Origin: Macrostomum hystrix
Taxonomy: Eukaryota; Platyhelminthes; Macrostomidae
Reading direction: 5' to 3'
Length of the DNA: 64,000 nt
NCBI GenBank assembly: GCA_950097015.1
Contig: CATNEN010000007.1
Location: 4,392,001 to 4,456,000, forward strand
Shown here: positions 54,640 through 64,000 of the stretch, in pieces
How positions within the stretch are numbered: position 1 is the first letter of the stretch
Layout: each line of letters begins with the position of its first letter
Notes under the pieces: generated by a model
Databases searched by the model: none
The model's input: only the letters and a program-made list of their open reading frames with translations
What the model was told of the DNA's origin: nothing
Position numbers and translations under genes: made by a program

Positions 54640-55589
54640 TTTATTTATTGCATCATTACTAGCCAGTGCAAAGAAAAAAACCAACATAACATTAGTAGTT
54701 AGCAAGTGAAAAACTGAATCTAACTATTTGTTAGGCAAATGTTATAAAAGGTTCTCAACTGCAAAAATCATTGAATGAGTAATAGAATGAGTAAAAGCAT
54801 CCCAAATATGGCTACAATAGTAAAAAGGTATAATAGTAGAATATTACACAGCAAACAAAGAATGCAATCTGACTATAGAAGGCACAAGAGTAGCAAAACA
54901 GATTGATACACAGCTATTGCAGCTAAAATCTAACACGTATTGCTAGCAATGCCAGACAATACAAGAGATTGCACCGGAACCAGCAGTACGTAAGGAAAAA
55001 CAGAAAAGGAAAAGTTGATATCAGGTGGCCGTGCATTTAGTGAGGCCGCAGCTTTTGATTATAAAAAAATCGGCATCTGCAGTCCAAAATGTGCATAAGA
55101 AAAGCAGAAGTGGATGATAATAAATATCAGTAAAATTGTGGCTAAAAACCGATTTAAACAAAAAGTAAAACTAAATAAGGTAAAACTAAATCACATTTGA
55201 CTTTGTAAAAATGAAGTGATTAATCACATTAATCACCTGAAGACGATGCGATCCTCGGTAAAAAGCATACAGAGTGGAATGTAAAGACTAATGAATGATA
55301 ACCAAGTTTGATGAGAACTGAAGCCTATGCCTATAAAGTGCACAATCACAATAATCATTTGATGCACTTTTCGAAAAGGTGAAAAGCATTGCTTCCATAG
55401 TTCTCATGCTTCTCAACAAAAGCGAACACTATAGTACTCATAGATATCTGGATATTATTTGAGATTCAAATTCGCCGAATTCCTGATTCGCCGTACTTGA
55501 CCAAATATAGTTCCAATATTTGACCAACACTCAAAGAGGGCAATGGTTATGTGGTTTAATTTTAATTTATGATAAAGTAAGATGTATTG
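54640..55589. other. AT-rich intergenic or intron
   Basis: No coding exon seen on either strand. Confidence 0.3.
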
Positions 55590-55785
55590 AATCAGGATTC
55601 GGCGAATCAGGATTCGAGTCAGGAATTTCTGCGAATCGGTAATTCGGCGAGTCAGGAATTTCGGCAAATCGGGATTCGGCGAAGCGGGAATTTCGGCGAA
55701 TCGGGATTCGGCGAAGCGGGTATTTCGGCGAATCGGGATTCGGCGAATCGGGAATCGAGATTCGGCGAATCGGGAGTAAACCCCT
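55590..55785. repeat. Short repeat based on 'gattcggcgaatcgggaatt'
   Basis: Nested 10/16-bp words (gattcggcgaa, atttcggcgaa) repeated about 12 times; abuts the next array. Confidence 0.85.
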
Positions 55786-56372
55786 TGGATGGGGCTAGCA
55801 GTCCCTGTCCCTCATAGGATGGGGCTAGCAGTCCCTGTCCCTCATAGGAGGGGGCTAGCAGTCCCTGTCCCTCATAGGATGGGGCTAGCAGTCCCTGTCC
55901 CTCATAGGATGGGGCTAGCAGTCCCTGTCCCTCATAGGATGGGGCTAGCAGTCCCTGTCCCTTATTGGATGGGGCTAGCAGTCCCTGTCCATTATTGGAT
56001 GGGGCTAGCTGTTCCTGTCCATTATTGGATGGGGCTAGCAGTCCCTGTCCCTCATAGGATGGGACTATAGCAGTCCCTGTCCCTTATTGGATGGGGCTAG
56101 CTGTTCCTGTCCATTATTGGATGGGGCTAGCAGTCCCTGTCCCTTATTGGATGGGGCTAGCAGTCCCTGTCCCTCATAGGATGGGGCTAGCAGTCCCTGT
56201 CCCTCATAGGATGGGGCTAGCAACCCCATGTCCCTCATTTGATGCGGATAGCAACCCCATGTCCCTCATTTGATGCGGATAGCCACCCCATGTCCCTCAT
56301 TTGATGGGGATAGCAACACCATGTCCCTCATTTGATGGGGCCAGCAACCCCATGTCCCTTATTGGATGGGGT
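55786..56372. repeat. 30-bp minisatellite, about 19 copies
   Basis: Unit 'ggatggggctagcagtccct' followed by 'gtccctcata'. Variants: gtccattatt in the middle, and 'caaccccatgtccctcattt' in the last five copies. It is open in plus frames as GLAVPVPHRM, an artefact. It ends about 57 bases before the TACC stop codon, so it lies in or next to the TACC 3' UTR. Confidence 0.9.
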
Positions 56373-56428
56373 CTGTCGGGCAACCTGTCCCAAAGCATAT
56401 GAATCTCACTAAATCTTCAGCAATCTGG

Positions 56429-58182
56429 TCAGGTGCTGCCACCCTGGCCCACCTTACGAATGAGCTCGTCGCAGATGCTAGTGAGCTCGGCATTCTCCCG
56501 AGTCCGCTGGTCCAGCTCTGCCTGCAGCTGCTGGGTGCGCAGCTCCGCCTTGCGAAGCACTGCCTGCAGCCTGGCCAGGTCGGCGTCGGCGGCGCGCCGC
56601 TGATCCGCCTGGAAGCAGCTGGCCGCCTCCAGCTTAGCCTCGGCCTGCGCTTTCAGAGCTTGGTAGCGCTGCTCGTTTCTCTGCAGTCGAACCTGCGGGC
56701 CGCAGATTGCAGGAGTAGGAAAATATTCTTGCACATTCGTTGCAATGAGGCAAGGTCAGTGGCTTTTGCAGAGAAGGCAAGAGTTTCACGGTTAGTCTTG
56801 TATTAGAGCTTCCTTAAAATGGGGCTTTCTCACTTGGCACTCCTGCGCGCAGCGTGTGAGCACAGTCTCATTAGCCCGCAGAGACTCCGCTATCTGTTTA
56901 GACTTTTCAAAGCGCCTGTGCAGCTCGGCGAATGCCGCCTCAGAGGTGCGAAGATCGTTGTGAGCCTGAGCGGCGGTAGGCGGGCGTTTTCAAACAAAGT
57001 ATTATGTTGGTTTTTCAATCTAACAGCTTGGAATCCGAAGCCGAATTTACCCGCTCCCGGTCCTGCGCGATGCTGGCCACCTGCCGATCGCCGTCTCGCT
57101 TGTGCCCGGCTAGCGCTCTCAGGCAGCGGTCGAATTCGCTGAACACCAGCTGGCAGCAGTCAAGGTCGAAGCGCAGCCGCGCGTTCTCTTCTACCAGGTG
57201 ACCAGCCTGGGCTTCGGCTTCGAGCAGTCGCTGGCTCAGCTCCGGATCGCAGTCGGCCCTATCATCGGCCTGCGCGACAGCTGTTGGTTTGCTGGCGCCA
57301 GCCTTTATCGGGTACTGATTAGAAATAGCGCCTTCAGCCTCTGACTTTATCACAACTTTCGGCACACTGGAAACTTCAGGTTCAGGCACTGCTGGCAGTT
57401 CTGGAACAGCTAGTGTCTTTTCTGATGTACTTTCTGGTTCTGGTACAATATTTGGTTCTGATGCAACTTCCGGTTCTAGTACAGCCTCTACTTGACCAAC
57501 AACTTCCGGTTCTGGTACAGCCTCCACTTCCGGTTCTGGTACAGCCTCCACGTCCGGTTCTGGTACAGCCTCCACTTCCGGTTCTGGTACAGCCTCCACT
57601 TCCGGTTCTGGTACAGCCTCCACTTCCGGTTCTGGTACAGCCTCCACTTCCGGTTCTGGTACAGCCTCCACTTCCGGTTCTGGTACAGCCTCCACTTGAC
57701 CAACATCGTCCGGTTCTGGTACAGTTTTTAACTGACGTGCGACATCGGTCTTAACTGCATGTATAACATCTGGCTCCGATAGTTCCGGTTCTGCTGCTAT
57801 TTCGATGGCCCGTCTAACTTGTGGTTGAGCTTCCGATTTTGTTTCCGGTCCGGAGTCGTTCGCCTCCGATTCGAAGTCATCTGTCGCAGCTTCCGCCTCG
57901 GGTCTTGTAACTGTCACTTTTGGAGCCTGTATTAAGAATTAAAAGAATTCCTATAAGTTCTAGGCACACTAAACAAAAGTAAAAAACAGTGACAATTTCT
58001 AAACAATTTACAGCCTGAGCTGGTCTATTGGACCCAGCGTCAATGCTGATGAATTCGGAAAGCTGGCTTTGCTGCAAACTTGGACTCTGAGGTGTCGTGG
58101 CTACCTCTGCAGCAGCAGGTGGCGGACTTCGGGCCAAACGCCGAGAGGGCACAAACGGATTGCGAAACACGTCTCCATTCAT
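56429..58182 (-). CDS. TACC: TACC-family (transforming acidic coiled-coil) protein
   Basis: Four coding exons on the minus strand: 58182-58012, 57926-57051, 56965-56834 and 56692-56429. All introns are GT/AG and phase 0, giving 480 residues. The C-terminal 230 residues form the TACC coiled coil. Recognisable blocks are 'LRTSEAAFAELHRRFEKSKQ' (exon 3), 'NEQRYQALKAQAEAKLEAA' and the terminal 'NAELTSICDELIRKVG' (exon 4), which match the family's end. TACC proteins act at centrosomes and spindles with ch-TOG/XMAP215 and Aurora A. The N-terminal half is acidic and disordered, with nine tandem copies of an 8-residue repeat (VEAVPEPE type; 24 bp in DNA, 57490-57705). An acceptor-like AG lies just before ATG 58182, so there may be an upstream non-coding exon. 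Confidence 0.9.
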
Positions 58183-58225
58183 TCATGAGCGGGAAGCCTG
58201 AAACGAATCGCAAGATGTGCGTCTG

Positions 58226-58545
58226 AGGGTGAAATGAGGTCACAATCTGAGGATCTGGGAGACTTCAAACCACAGCCTGAGGATCTGGGAGACTTCAAAC
58301 AACTGTCTGAGGATCTGGGAGACTTCAAAAAACTGTCTGAGGATCTGGGAGACTTCAAACCACAGCCTGAGGATCTGGGAGACTTCAAACAACTGTCTGA
58401 GGATCTGGGAGACTTCAAACCACAGTCTGAGGATCTGGGAGACTTCAAACAACTGTCTGAGGATCTGGGAGACTTCAAAAAACTGTCTGAGGATCTGGGA
58501 GACTTCAAACCACAATCTGAGGATCAGGGAGACTTAATTCCTCAA
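58226..58545. repeat. 30-bp minisatellite upstream of TACC, about 11 copies
   Basis: Unit 'gaggatctgggagacttcaa' followed by 'accacagcct', alternating with 'acaactgtct' and 'aaaactgtct'. The variants alternate in a pattern that suggests a 90-120-bp higher-order unit. It lies within 50 bp of the TACC start codon, so it is in its promoter or 5' UTR/intron. Open frames on both strands are artefacts. Confidence 0.9.
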
Positions 58546-59297
58546 ACAACAGCCTGAGGAATTCATCCTCAGGACTTAATCAGAGGATTTAAAAAATATT
58601 GACAAGCCAATGCAGTACTCTTTCAAAAGCCTGAAGTCAAGTTCATTATCATTTTGTCCCACTATAATAAAATGTCGATCAATATTTTACAGCGAATTTT
58701 CCTAGAAATCAGTTAAACAGATCATTTCATACAAGAGACTGGAACGCGTGTATGAAAAAGTAATGATTAGACTAAGCAGTTAAGTTGGGTGAGCCGGTGC
58801 GTAAATGTTTACTACGAATGCTCAACTATACTTAATAGATTGCAGCAGGAACTTCTCAAGCATGGAACTTTAACTAGCTGTCATAGTTACATAAACTAGT
58901 TAGTTGTTCAGTACAACACCGTTTTTTAGAATAAAGAAACATAGGCTGCTTTTTGGACAGCAAACCTAAGATAGCAAGCAAGCAAACGCAAAAGCTGTAT
59001 TAAAAAACACGCATGAGCATACTCAGCAAATTTGCAGGTGAGCAGACCAGCATATATACTATTTTATATTTCTAATTAACAACGTCCCCAAAAAATGAAG
59101 AAGAAATAATTTAAAGCCAGGGAAGGGAGAGGTGAGAGAACTGATAGTTCGTAATCACGAAAAGTCACACGGGACCAAACTCAGCAATATAATCATAGAA
59201 GGAATAGCATAAGCAGTATTGATCAGATGAAACGAAAATGTAGTTTAAGAAACAGAGTCGAACAACGGCAGGCTGCACCCCCAGCGCAGCGAATCAA
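58546..59297. other. Intergenic between TACC and TCERG1; TCERG1 3' UTR
   Basis: No further gene seen. Both neighbours are on the minus strand, so this holds the TACC promoter and the TCERG1 3' UTR. Confidence 0.4.
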
Positions 59298-61131
59298 TCA
59301 CTTCCGCTTGCCCGGCTCGCTGGCTGTAGGCGGAGGAGGCGGCCCCTTGGCCTCGCACTCGCGCAGGTAGTCCAGGATGATGCGGTCTCGGTGGCCAGCC
59401 AGCGGCTCAAACACCAGGTAGCGCCGGTCCTTGGAAAGCGCCGAGATCAGGTCGCGCCGCGCCGCCTCGCTCTCCTCGTAGCGGCGGCCGGTCTCGTGCG
59501 TGACGAATTTGCACTCCTCCAGCAGGCGGCGCAGGTCCTGCCTGGCGCGGTCCAGGCGCACCTCGAGCCAGGCGTTGAATTCCCGCTCGCGCTTCCTGTC
59601 GTGGCTAGAGAATTTCTCGTAGCGCGGATCGTCGCGAATCAGACGGCGCACCTGGCGCCAGTTGGCATCCAGCCCGATGCCGTCAGTGTCGTCCAGGAGT
59701 TTGTGGAACATCTCTTTGCTCTTGGCCACCAGCACCTTCAGATGGTCGTCGAAGATGGCGGTTTTCTCGTCGCGGCTGAGCGCTTCGCAGGCCTGCCAGC
59801 GCGCGTCGCGTCTGAGCGCCTTTTTAACGTCGCGCCAGGTGGCATCCGGGTGGCGGACCATGTCAGACAGGAGGGCGCGGAACATGTCGGCCGCTTCGCT
59901 GTGCTTGTGGGCGTCGCGCTCCTGCAGTCACGGATGGAATCAGCAAATATATATGATTTTTTTGCACGCTTAGCCGCAGCCATTGTGCGGCTCTCTGTAC
60001 ATCTGTTTAGTCCGTGGACTGGGGAAGACGGTAAACGCAGCCAAATTTCAACTGCTGCTGCTATTGCTCGTACCCATAGCTGGGTGAACTGAAGCAAAGG
60101 GGAATTAAGTGTCTCGCTCAAGAAAAAAATTTCTATCGTGGGTTGAGAGTCGAACTCCCGACCTCCCGTACTTCAGAAGTCCAAAGCACTAACCCATAGG
60201 ACTAAAAGTTCCTTATAAGTAATTATTGGTCCTAAATTTAGGCGGTGTGAGTGGCAGAGCGGTTGACGCGTTTGCCTCTCGCACCAAGGTTCCGGAGCTC
60301 GATTCGACGGCGAGGCCACATTTATTTGGGGCGCAGCCGCGGAGAGGAGGCTTGGGGGCTTGTCGTGCAATTTAAGCTCTGGACGGCCAACTTCCAAGGT
60401 ACAGTGAGTGTACACTGCCTGACGATGTGAGCGTATGCCTGCATCTGTGTGCGTGTGTGCTCAGGAGTAAGCGAAATGGGCAGAATTGCCTCCACGCTGG
60501 TTGCAGGTCTTGTGTCACCAAATGATGTGCCATTGCCCACAGCCCTCCTGCAATTATTACTATATTTTATAGTCAGAAATGTGATGCAGAATATCAGGAA
60601 ACTTTTCTGCCTAACCTTGTCGCGCTCGCGCAGAATAGAGGCCATCTCCTCCTTGACAGCCTTCTCTCTCTCCCGGATGCTAGCCTCCTGACGCTCGCGA
60701 CGCTCTCTATTGCGACGCGTCTCCTCATCCTCGACGGCATCGTCATCTTCATCGGAGGCGGCTGCCGAATTTGCCGCAGCCGTGGCGGAAGGAGCAGAGC
60801 CAGCACCGGCAGCGTCGGCGCCATCGCCAGCGCCAGATTTTTCGGCGCCGCGATGGGAGTGATGCCGATCGCCCCTCTGTCATTGGCGGGGCGGCGTCGG
60901 TTTTGTAAATGAATGGGAGAAAGTGCACTTCACAAACATATCATACAATTCGCGTCGGCTTACACTATCCAAGCCCTTGACGTATTCCTTGAAGTAATCC
61001 TCCCTGCGCGAGCTGCTCTCCACTGCTCTGTAGCGCGAGTCGGATTCGATCGACTTTCTGACTTCGCTCCAGCGGGACGAACGACTCAGGCCCGACTGCT
61101 CCTTCAGCAGCTTCAGGAAGTCCGACTTGGC
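59298..61131 (-). CDS. TCERG1: TCERG1 (CA150), C-terminal part: FF domains 4-6
   Basis: Three 3'-terminal coding exons, 61131-60964, 60876-60616 and 59921-59298 (TGA at 59300-59298), all phase 0 with GT/AG introns. The first encodes an FF domain (AKSDFLKLLKEQSGLS ... RWSEVRKSIESDSRYRAV), the fourth by comparison with vertebrate TCERG1. The middle exon is an acidic/Ala-rich insert then a charged helix (RRNRERRERQEASIREREKA). The last encodes FF5 ('MFRALLSDMVRHPDATWRDV'), FF6 ('FHKLLDDTDGIGLDANWRQV') and the conserved end GPPPPPTASEP. TCERG1 couples transcription elongation by RNA polymerase II to splicing in the nucleus. The WW domains and FF1-3 must lie beyond the right edge of the window. 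Confidence 0.95.
60128..60212 (-). repeat. tRNA-like sequence (SINE head or tRNA pseudogene) in TCERG1 intron
   Basis: Read on the minus strand it has a D-arm-like 'gggttagtgc', an anticodon-arm-like 'ttggacttctgaag' and a T-arm 'gggagttcgactctc', ending 'aacccacg'. The stems are imperfect, so it is more likely a tRNA-derived SINE head or pseudogene than a functional tRNA. Confidence 0.5.
60241..60340 (+). repeat. tRNA-derived SINE head, opposite orientation
   Basis: 'gagtggcagagcggttgacg' resembles a tRNA-Ser/Leu A-box region. 'gctcgattcg' at 60298-60307 is the B-box, followed by 'ggccacatttatttgg', which also follows the B-box at 19013. Only about 30 bp separate it from the opposite-strand tRNA-like sequence. 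Body and tail limits are unclear. Confidence 0.5.
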
Positions 61132-64000
61132 CTAAAATGGGCGCGGAAAGCGCAGAGGGGCGGGCGGCCCCATGGGGGAAGGCGTGTTAGACCACTCTTG
61201 AGAAAGAACAATAAAAGTACAATTTGTAAAGTCGAAACAAAAAGCAAAGCTGGCAATTCTGGAGAAGTGTGGGGATCAGAAATATAGTAATTTTTCTGAA
61301 TGAAGCCTAGAATTCACAATTTAATGATCGAAACGACACTAAATGCAACATTTTAATGCATTTTTCATAAGCTTTCGTACAACTCAATACAGAATCAACA
61401 GTTTCTTTGAGTATAGCTCATGTTTTTAAGTATGACAATAAATTATAAACTTACAGAACGTAAGTGTGTTTGGTCTGTAATTTTGCGAGAGACTGTTTAA
61501 TATATCACTGCAGGGTTCAGCTTGTTACTCTTAGCAATAAATGAGAAGACTTAGAAAATAAAATAGGTTAGGGAACTTCAAAATCAATTTTATATAAATC
61601 GCCTTTATAATTGATCATATCCTGGACTAGATGAAAAAGAACGCGAAAAACAAACACTAAAAAAACTGCGTCAGTCAACTTGTTAGGTTAGAGTTAAATA
61701 AAATAAACGCAATAACAGTATCACAAAATGATAAGTTTATGCACATAGAAATGCTTGTCAGTGATTTGGTACATTAAATGCCAGGGCCAAACGGAACGGG
61801 ATGCTGCTGTACTTCTGTGAGGTGAAAACCAGCCCTTCTAATAATGACTGGTCAAGTAGGACCCAAGTTAAGCTATTTATAGAATCTTTTTGGGGAACCC
61901 CGGAGAACTTATCGAAATGGGCACGCGACTTGGCCACCTATTTGGAGCGTTGCGTCATTGAATTTAAATAGGTAAAGAAGAATCTGAGAAATAATGGCAG
62001 TTTTAAACACACCGGAGAGAAAAAAATCTTTTTTTTAATTTTAACAAATCGCGGCAGAGGTGAGACGGCAGGAGCGCGGGGGCTTAAAGCGAGCCGGGGC
62101 TGCCAGCCACCCCACGCCCCCCCCGCCTCCAGAGTACACGCACGCACGCACAAAGCACCACCCGGTGTGTCTAACACACCTTACTCAGAGAGTAACGAAC
62201 GCATTATGCCATCGTAGTGCGTATACAATTTAGTCATATGCTAGAAACTTTGCCCTATTCATTGATACAGAAGTTAATGCTTCTTCACCATAAAATAATG
62301 TGCATGCAAATAAGTTGGTAAACAATAAAATAGTTCAACCTGTTGGGTAAACCCGAGATTTCCTAATTTTTATAAAAGTACAATTCAAATGAGTGAGTGC
62401 CTAGCAGGTGGAATCAATAAAAAAGAGCAATGAATTTCTATTGCTTTATGTCCAAGCGCGTTTTTACAATGTTAACTTATTTTTTCACCCACAAAATTTA
62501 GTCTTTCAACAAGAAACACAACGAGATCAGCACTTGCCACACAAATATTACTAGCATTCACTTTCTGTAAGTAGTTTTATAAATTTCTTAGATTACGTCT
62601 GCAGGCTAGTGTGAACACCTTCAGGCTGCCATGTAGCGGAATTAAAGGTGAGAAGAAAGTTAAGAACAATGTGCAAAACAAAAATGACTGCTTAAATGAG
62701 CATAACTTCATTAAATGTGTTTGAGAGGCCCGGGGTAAAAGTTCATTTTAAACAGACCAGCTGCTTGGACTAATTGTTTTGATTAGCGGTTTAGTAAATA
62801 AATTAGCAAAGAATCAAACTAATACTTAAAAAGATTAGCACAGGCGCCTTTCCTTGCGAGAAAATCGGCGTAAAATTGACGACTCTGTTAAACTACTTTT
62901 AGTAGTAATATAAATTAGACAATATTTATGCTGCTCTAGTAGTTGGTCAAAATATTCAGTAGTAAATAAGTGATAAATTAGCCGAGTGCCTGATTGGTGC
63001 AGGTATGGATGATGTGCGCGGTGCTCTGAGAGCAAGAGATTGGGAAGACAGAGCAGTGCGCTAATCAGTCCTTAGGCTCAATGTGCACCGATTGATCAGG
63101 TGAAGGGCACAACAAATGGCGCAAGATTTTAGAGAAACCCGCACACAAACAAAACGCAAGCCAGCTGGCCAGGTTAGTATTTGTATATTATTCGTTACAG
63201 ATTAATTAACAACAAGGTAACAAAAGGTTGTAGCGAATATCAACTGACACAAAAAACTGCGTTTAGGTGGTTTTAAATGTCTAGTCATAGTTTTTTATTT
63301 ACAAAAAAGCGGAAGGAAATAATTGCGTACTCGGTTGTAGGCAAGTATTTCGTCTATTAAATAAATAATAAAATAATAAACCGTGCACTATTAAACTGAG
63401 AATAATGTGGCATAGAGTACAGGCGGAACTAAATAGTTTAAAGAAATGTTCCACTAGCTACAGGAGCACAGAGCATAATGAATTGCAAGCAGAAATTATC
63501 GTGCTACTTTATTGATTAATTACGAATGCAAAACGAACCGTATTTCGCATAATAGTTACATGCACTTTTATTAAGACAGTTCACACTACAGCAGCTGATG
63601 TTAAAGTATTCTATTTCCAATATGTATTTGATTCAATTCAATTTCATTACTATATGGCAATGGTGGATTGTGAAGCAGTATGTCGTCCTAGCCCTGAATA
63701 ATGATCGCCGCCACGACACACGCACTATTCAATGGCCTAAACGAGTCCCGGAATTACATCTCTCTTGTGCTCATACCAAACACAAAAAATTGTCTATGGC
63801 CAATCTTAGAAGATTGAGTGCAAAAATCTGAAAATTTCAGGGACTGGCTATCTTTACTCTATGGACCATAGACTATGCAAGACAAGACTAAATAATGCCT
63901 TGTCCATGGTTTTACACTGCAATAAGTTTGCCTTATTTGCCTAGGCTTGTACAGACAATTACGAGTAAATGTACAGCAGCTAGCTAAAGTACAATAGGTA
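61132..64000. other. TCERG1 intron and unidentified DNA to the window edge
   Basis: No FF or WW exon could be found in the remaining 2.87 kb, so the next upstream TCERG1 exon is outside the window. The sequence is AT-rich with a GC-rich patch at 62050-62160. Small open frames (for example 63598-63831) show no protein character. Confidence 0.4.

Noticed and set aside
57413-57754. Other-frame translations over the TACC repeat (PVLVQPP, FRFWYSLH)
   Set aside because: Shadows of the 24-bp repeat; the minus-strand TACC frame is supported by splice sites and the conserved coiled coil.
59391-60092. Plus-strand frame of 233 codons over the last TCERG1 exon
   Set aside because: Antisense of a conserved FF-domain exon; GC-rich codons keep the opposite strand open.
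60128-60212. Functional tRNA gene
   Set aside because: T-stem and acceptor pairing are imperfect by eye and no clean 7-bp acceptor stem can be drawn.

Overview
The window is repeat-rich nuclear DNA from an animal. Two conserved host genes at the right end carry short spliceosomal introns: a TACC-family centrosomal coiled-coil gene (56429-58182, minus) and the 3' half of TCERG1 (59298-61131, minus, running off the right edge). Coding exons are GC-rich and CTG/GAG/CGC-biased, intergenic DNA is AT-rich, and minisatellites and transposons are very dense. I would guess a lophotrochozoan, perhaps a free-living flatworm such as Macrostomum, but this is inference and no rRNA or mitochondrial marker is present.

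Left part (1-13 kb): degenerate short repeats, an apparently intact four-exon gene for a protein with two RPA70-like OB folds (1525-3329), a MITE (3974-4241), a second RPA-like gene on the minus strand (6534-7948) facing a divergent small RGG/zinc-knuckle/polyQ gene (9017-9469), and several minisatellites, including a 1.1 kb array of 22-bp units. Two hairpin+CTAG sequences (5738, 11028) look like Helitron 3' ends.

Middle (13-26 kb): two copies of a Helitron-type PIF1 helicase, a 957-bp fragment (minus, 13533-14490) and a three-exon copy lacking Rep (plus, 23462-25804). They form a large inverted repeat around about 10 kb holding big minisatellites, a run of small GC-rich ORFs and a three-exon gene with the unusual order B-box, coiled coil, BEN domain (19121-21019).

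26-48 kb: more zinc-knuckle/RGG/polyQ genes and RPA-like fragments. In three places an RPA-like gene and a zinc-knuckle gene start back to back around a CCAAT/TGACTCA/TATA promoter. RPA-like genes and the Helitron helicase share the same 3' flanking sequences at two independent pairs of loci, which suggests they belong to one element family. Set in this is a complete 10.5-kb Ty3/Gypsy-type LTR element (29441-39989) with LTRs, tRNA-Lys-type PBS, gag, pol, polypurine tract and 4-bp target duplication. In the position where some relatives carry env it has a third ORF encoding a DnaJ J-domain protein, later interrupted by a LINE with an 11-bp target duplication. Another LINE (about 42475-44690) interrupts a zinc-knuckle gene.

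48-56 kb: a decayed Tc1-family element with about 40-bp TIRs, a gag-only retroelement fragment, a 237-bp tandem duplication and mostly non-coding DNA, followed by the TACC and TCERG1 genes.

Many frameshifts are single-base changes in homopolymers, including between the two LTRs, so some 'broken' genes may be assembly errors.
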